A stretch of DNA of 64,000 nt, taken from assembly GCA_012270965.1 (NCBI GenBank), contig JAAXHJ010000023.1:79462-143461 (forward strand). The letters are read 5' to 3'. The DNA is from Candidatus Palauibacter poriticola. GTDB taxonomy: Bacteria; Gemmatimonadota; Gemmatimonadetes; Palauibacterales; Palauibacteraceae. The position numbers were made by a program, and so were the translations under genes. Below the pieces are notes generated by a model that saw only the letters and a list, made by a program, of their open reading frames with translations, made no database searches and was not told the DNA's origin. This document shows, piece by piece, positions 60,459 to 64,000 of this stretch (position 1 is the first letter of the stretch; every line of letters starts with the position of its first letter).

Positions 60459-60487
60459 TTGACAGGAGGGGGGCGCGGCGGTATTCT
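60459..60487 (+). promoter_or_regulatory. Consensus-like promoter of prs
   Basis: TTGACA (60459-60464), a 17-bp spacer and TATTCT (60482-60487). Transcription should begin near 60494, giving a 139-nt leader before prs. The leader contains the hairpin TGGGT/ACCCA but matches no riboswitch I know. Confidence 0.75.
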
Positions 60488-60632
60488 CGGCGGCTGCCGC
60501 GGCCGGGTTGGGCCGTGCGGTGCATGGGTTCGGGACCCACACAGTTTCTCTCCATTCCGGCAGGGCTTCCGCGTGCCGCGTGCGCGCTGAGCTGGCTAGC
60601 GCCGGAACCAGACCAGCGAGCCATCGACACGC

Positions 60633-61598
60633 ATGGACACGACGGACTTCTCGTTTCATACGAGTCCGATCATGCTGCTTTCGGGTACGGCGAATCCCGC
60701 CCTCGCGCGGGGAATCGCCGACGTGCTCCGAGAGCGGCTGTGCGATGTCACGATCAAGCGGTTCGCCGACGGCGAGATTTTCGTGCGCATCGACGAGAAC
60801 GTGCGCGGACGCGACGTCTTCCTCATCCAGCCCACGAACCCGCCCGCGGAGAACGTTCTCGAACTGCTCATCCTGATCGACGCGGCGAAGCGCGCCTCGG
60901 CGGCGCGGGTCACGGCGGTCGTGCCGTACTACGGGTACGGTCGCGCGGACCGGAAGGACCAGCCGCGCGTGTCGATCGCGGCGAAGCTGCTCGCGAACCT
61001 GATGACGGCCGCCGGCGCGGACCGGGTGCTCTCGATCGACTTCCACCAGCACCAGATCCAGGGCTTCTTCGACATCCCCGTGGACCACCTCTACGCGGCC
61101 CCAGTCTTCCGGCGCTACTACGAGATGAAGAAGCTCGACAACCTGGTCGTCGTCGCGACGGATGTGAGTGCGGCGAAGATGGCGCGGGGCTATGCGCGCC
61201 GCCTCGGGGGAGACCTCGCGATCATTGACAAGCGGCGTCCGGCGCCGAACGAGGCCGAGGTCTCGAACATCGTGGGCGAAGTCGAAGGGAAGCACTGCAT
61301 CGTGCCCGACGACATGATCGACACCGCCGGAACCATGGTGTCGGCCATCGAAGTGCTGAAGGAGCGCGGCGCCCTGGACATCTATGTCCTCGGCACGCAT
61401 CCGCTCTTCTCGGGGCCGGCGCTCGAGCGCCTCGCGTCGGCCGACGTGAGGGAGATCACGGTCACGGACACCGTGCCGCTCGCTCCGGGGGTGCGGGAAG
61501 CGCTCCCCAACCTGACCGTGCTCTCGGTGGCGAGCCTGCTCGCGCAGGCGATCGAGAGCACGCACACGAACAGTTCCGTGAGCAAGCTGTTCGCGTAG
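60633..61598 (+). CDS. prs: Ribose-phosphate pyrophosphokinase
   Basis: 321 residues. MLLSGTANPALARGIADVL opens the fold. The ATP site includes RADRKDQPRVSIAAKL, LSIDFHQHQIQGFFDIPVDH lies between the two domains, and the PRPP signature is VPDDMIDTAGTMVSA. All catalytic and allosteric positions look normal. It makes PRPP from ribose 5-phosphate and ATP for nucleotide, His and Trp synthesis. The leader from its promoter is 139 nt. rplY and pth follow, a common bacterial order. Confidence 0.98.
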   Translation: MDTTDFSFHTSPIMLLSGTANPALARGIADVLRERLCDVTIKRFADGEIFVRIDENVRGRDVFLIQPTNPPAENVLELLILIDAAKRASAARVTAVVPYYGYGRADRKDQPRVSIAAKLLANLMTAAGADRVLSIDFHQHQIQGFFDIPVDHLYAAPVFRRYYEMKKLDNLVVVATDVSAAKMARGYARRLGGDLAIIDKRRPAPNEAEVSNIVGEVEGKHCIVPDDMIDTAGTMVSAIEVLKERGALDIYVLGTHPLFSGPALERLASADVREITVTDTVPLAPGVREALPNLTVLSVASLLAQAIESTHTNSSVSKLFA

Positions 61599-61713
61599 CG
61601 GACGGTTCCGGTACCGAAATCAGCGAACGGTCCATGGCCGCTTGGTCGGCCACCCCGGAGCTTTGGAGCCCAGAGAGCTTCACAGAAAACCGAAGAAGAA
61701 TCGAGAGAGGGAG

Positions 61714-62361
61714 ATGACGAACGAATCCGCCAGACTGACGGCGCGGACAAGGACCTCCTCCGGAACGGGCGCCGCGAGACAGCTTCGCCGGAGCGGTCAG
61801 TTGCCCGCGGTCGTGTACGGTCGCCGGGACGAGGCCGAGTCGCTGGCGCTGGACACGCGCGAGCTGTCGCGCCTGCTGAGCCGGATCCATGCGGCCACGA
61901 CGGTGATCGACCTCGAGGTCGACGGCGGCGAGCCGCGCCCGGTGCTGATCCGAGAGATACAGCGCCACCCTTATCGGCCCCAGCTTCTGCACGTGGACTT
62001 CCTAGAGATCCGTTCGGACGTGAAGATCCGGGTTCCGGTCCCGGTCCACCTCCGGGAGACGCCGGCTGGCGTGGAGATGGGCGGTATGCTGCAGTTCCTC
62101 CGGCACGAACTCGAGGTCGAGTGTCTACCGAACGAGATCCCGGCCGGATTCGACGTCGATGTCTCGGGCCTCGGGATCGGCGACTCGCTTCACGTCTCGG
62201 ATGTGGATCCGGGCGGTGTCGTGATCCTCGACGACGAAACGGTCACGATCTGCACCGTCGTGCCGCCGACAGTCGCCGAAGGCGAGGAAGATGAGGCAGT
62301 GGCCGAGGAGGTGGAGGGCGCGGAGGCTGCGGCCCCGAGCGACGAACCGGAGCAGAACTGA
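61714..62361 (+). CDS. rplY: Ribosomal protein L25, Ctc type
   Basis: 215 residues from ATG 61714 with GAGAGAGGGAG upstream. The L25 domain is LTARTRTSSGTGAARQLRRS and AVVYGRRDEAESLALD; the C-terminal TL5/Ctc beta domain has LHVDFLEIRSDVKIRVPVPV and LHVSDVDPGGVVILDDETV. It binds 5S rRNA and is often general-stress controlled. The tail is acidic (EGEEDEAVAEEVEGAEAA). A hairpin TGGCCG/CGGCCA at 61635-61652 precedes it and might attenuate readthrough from prs. Confidence 0.96.
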   Translation: MTNESARLTARTRTSSGTGAARQLRRSGQLPAVVYGRRDEAESLALDTRELSRLLSRIHAATTVIDLEVDGGEPRPVLIREIQRHPYRPQLLHVDFLEIRSDVKIRVPVPVHLRETPAGVEMGGMLQFLRHELEVECLPNEIPAGFDVDVSGLGIGDSLHVSDVDPGGVVILDDETVTICTVVPPTVAEGEEDEAVAEEVEGAEAAAPSDEPEQN

Positions 62362-62393
62362 GCCGGGGCCGGGATCGGGTCCATCGGCGCGCC

Positions 62394-62963
62394 ATGCGGC
62401 TGCTCCTCGCGCTGGGAAACCCCGGTGCCAAGTATCGGGATACGCGGCACAACATCGCTTGGTGGCTCGCGGATCGCTTGGCGCTCCGGTGGGGCGGCGA
62501 GCCGTTCCGCGCGGACGGCGCCACCGCGTGGACCACGGGATGCGGGCAGCCCGGAGTGGAGATTCACAAGCCGTTGACGTACATGAACCGGAGCGGCGAG
62601 GCGCTGGCGCACCTGCTCGCCGCGCGCCGGTTCGACCCCGCGGCCGACATGCTCGTCCTCGTCGACGATGTCGCTCTGCCCGCAGGTCGCTTTCGCCTGC
62701 GGAGGAGGGGGTCGCCGGGCGGGCACAACGGGCTCGCCTCGATATCGGCGAGTCTCGGTTCCGACGCTTACGGCCGTCTCAGGCTCGGCGTCGGGCGGCC
62801 GCCGGACGAGCGCATCGAATTGGCGGCTTGGGTGTTGGCACGGATGCCGCAAACGGAGGAGGAGGCGGCGCTGGGCGCCTTCCCCCGTGCCGCGGAAGCG
62901 GTGGAGTACTGGCTGGAACATGGCTCGGAAGCGGCGATGAACCGCTTCAACCGTCCGGGGTGA
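62394..62963 (+). CDS. pth: Peptidyl-tRNA hydrolase
   Basis: 189 residues from ATG 62394. LLLALGNPGAKYRDTRHNIA contains Asn and the catalytic His (about residue 19); KPLTYMNRSGEAL and LVDDVALPAGRFRLRRRGSP followed by GGHNGLASI complete the active site. It frees tRNA from peptidyl-tRNAs dropped by ribosomes, often encoded beside rplY as here. It starts 33 bp after rplY. Confidence 0.98.
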   Translation: MRLLLALGNPGAKYRDTRHNIAWWLADRLALRWGGEPFRADGATAWTTGCGQPGVEIHKPLTYMNRSGEALAHLLAARRFDPAADMLVLVDDVALPAGRFRLRRRGSPGGHNGLASISASLGSDAYGRLRLGVGRPPDERIELAAWVLARMPQTEEEAALGAFPRAAEAVEYWLEHGSEAAMNRFNRPG

Positions 62964-63006
62964 ACCCCCGCTGATCAAGGGACGCTGATCAAGGGAGCAG
63001 GGAAAC

Positions 63007-64000
63007 GTGGTCGGAAACATCGATTCTGCGGTCTGGCTCGGCGTGATCGGGCTCTTCTTCTCCTTCGCGCTCTTCATGTACGTGAAGGCGCAGCCCGTCG
63101 GCAACGAGAAGATGGCCGAGCTTTCGGAGGCGATTCATTCGGGCGCGATGGCGTTTCTGCGGCGCGAGTACACCGTGCTGCTGCCGTTCATCGTCGTCGT
63201 CGCGGCCCTTCTGTTCTGGCTCGTCGGTCCTCGCACGGCGATCGCCTACGGACTCGGGGCGGCTTGCTCGGTCATGGCCGGCTTCTTCGGGATGAAGGCG
63301 GCGACGGCCGCCAACGTCCGGACCTCCGAGGCGGCGCGCGCGGAAGGCCAGGCCAAGGCGCTCCGGGTTGCCTTCTCGGGCGGAGCCGTGATGGGGATCG
63401 CGGTGGCGGCGCTCGGCCTGCTCGGAATCGGCGCGGTGATCGTGATCTACGATCCTCAGGCGACCGGCTTCCGCCCCTTCGGCGAGATCATCTCGGGCTT
63501 CGCGATGGGTGCCTCATCGATCGCGCTCTTCGCGCGGGTGGGCGGCGGCATCTACACGAAGGCGGCCGATGTAGGGGCGGATCTGGTGGGTAAGGTCGAG
63601 GCCGGCATCCCGGAGGACGACCCCCGCAACCCGGCGACGATCGCCGACAACGTGGGCGACAACGTGGGCGACGTGGCGGGGATGGGGGCGGACATCTTCG
63701 AATCGTACGTCGGCTCGGTCATCGCCACGATCGTCATCGGCGTGACGAGCGCGATGATCCTCGACGGGGCGCGGCTTCAGGCCGTGGCGCTGCCGGTCCT
63801 TTACATCATGGCCGGCTTCCTCGCGAGCGCGGTCGGCGTCCTCGCCATCCGCGTCCTCGAGCGCATGAGTCCCGCGGCCGCTCTCCGCTGGGCGCCGATC
63901 ATCGGAGCGGTGATCTTCTGGGTCGTGGCGTACGCGATCACGGTGAACCTCCAGCTCTTCGACGCCGCGGCACAGGGCAAGTGGGTCTTCATCCACCCGA
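63007..64000 (+). CDS. hppA: Membrane-bound pyrophosphatase, 5' part only
   Basis: The first 331 residues, from GTG 63007 with GGGAGCAGGGAAAC upstream, reach the window end open. At least seven hydrophobic helices are present. The substrate-binding site is [20 protein letters not shown], followed by [20 protein letters not shown], the hallmark of ion-pumping inorganic pyrophosphatases. It would couple PPi hydrolysis to H+ or Na+ export. The residues that tell K+-dependent Na+ pumps from H+ pumps lie beyond the window. A 14-nt direct repeat (CGCTGATCAAGGGA, twice) sits at about 62969-62996 next to the ribosome site. Confidence 0.97.
   Translation, partial: MVGNIDSAVWLGVIGLFFSFALFMYVKAQPVGNEKMAELSEAIHSGAMAFLRREYTVLLPFIVVVAALLFWLVGPRTAIAYGLGAACSVMAGFFGMKAATAANVRTSEAARAEGQAKALRVAFSGGAVMGIAVAALGLLGIGAVIVIYDPQATGFRPFGEIISGFAMGASSIALFARVGGGIYTKAADVGADLVGKVEAGIPEDDPRNPATIADNVGDNVGDVAGMGADIFESYVGSVIATIVIGVTSAMILDGARLQAVALPVLYIMAGFLASAVGVLAIRVLERMSPAAALRWAPIIGAVIFWVVAYAITVNLQLFDAAAQGKWVFIHP

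Noticed and set aside
60494-60632. PRPP or purine riboswitch in the prs leader
   Set aside because: The leader has one short hairpin but none of the conserved core bases of those riboswitches that I can recognise.

Overview
The window is high-GC bacterial DNA. It is tightly packed, and many neighbouring genes share a 4-nt ATGA or GTGA overlap. My best guess for the source is a Gemmatimonadota-like bacterium. That rests on the VPS10/BNR secreted propeller, DUF5107 and CRTAC1-type lipoproteins, the split transhydrogenase and the membrane pyrophosphatase. It is an inference from gene content, not a phylogenetic placement.

Region 1 (1-16.4 kb, almost all minus strand) is a sugar locus. One run reads an MGH1-like glycosidase, ABC ATPase, solute-binding lipoprotein, MalF-like permease and MalG-like permease, each overlapping the next by 4 or 8 nt. 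A second run reads a GH63-like glycosidase, a nucleotidyltransferase-galactokinase fusion, an orphan HicB-like antitoxin and a DUF5107/TPR lipoprotein. Together they could import an oligosaccharide, cut it and activate the released sugar. A frameshifted UvrD-type helicase remnant lies between the runs.

Region 2 (16.4-41.1 kb) is mostly envelope and secreted functions. A minus-strand operon encodes a VPS10/BNR propeller, a two-helix coiled-coil membrane protein and an LRR-metzincin lipoprotein. It is followed by a Tat-exported SelA-fold PLP protein, the three-subunit transhydrogenase, a plus-strand operon of two unknown proteins and two giant FG-GAP/CRTAC1 lipoproteins, then a DsbA-like lipoprotein, an aromatic amino acid decarboxylase and a superfamily 1 helicase. 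The last two are divergent and their start codons share bases.

Region 3 (41.15-42.0 kb) has no protein-coding gene that I can see. It holds a near-consensus promoter, a roughly 290-nt strongly structured RNA candidate ending in a UUCG-capped hairpin, a degenerate tandem repeat, and an AT-rich patch with DnaA-box-like palindromes.

Region 4 (42-64 kb) is entirely plus strand and housekeeping: dtd, recA-recX-alaS, an SDR, a CCA-adding-type enzyme, rarA, hflX, pdxJ, a flippase-like membrane protein, ispE, tRNA-Gln, a DUF255 protein, an MscS channel, prs, rplY, pth and the start of hppA. The polarity change at about 41-42 kb fits, but does not prove, a replication origin there.

One pattern crosses all regions. 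Degenerate tandem repeats with periods of 15, 18 or 24 nt sit in frame inside loops or tails of at least ten otherwise conserved proteins, and related arrays occur between genes. Antitoxin-type genes occur four times (RHH, HicB, AbrB, DUF433). The three whose surroundings are visible have no recognisable toxin partner.
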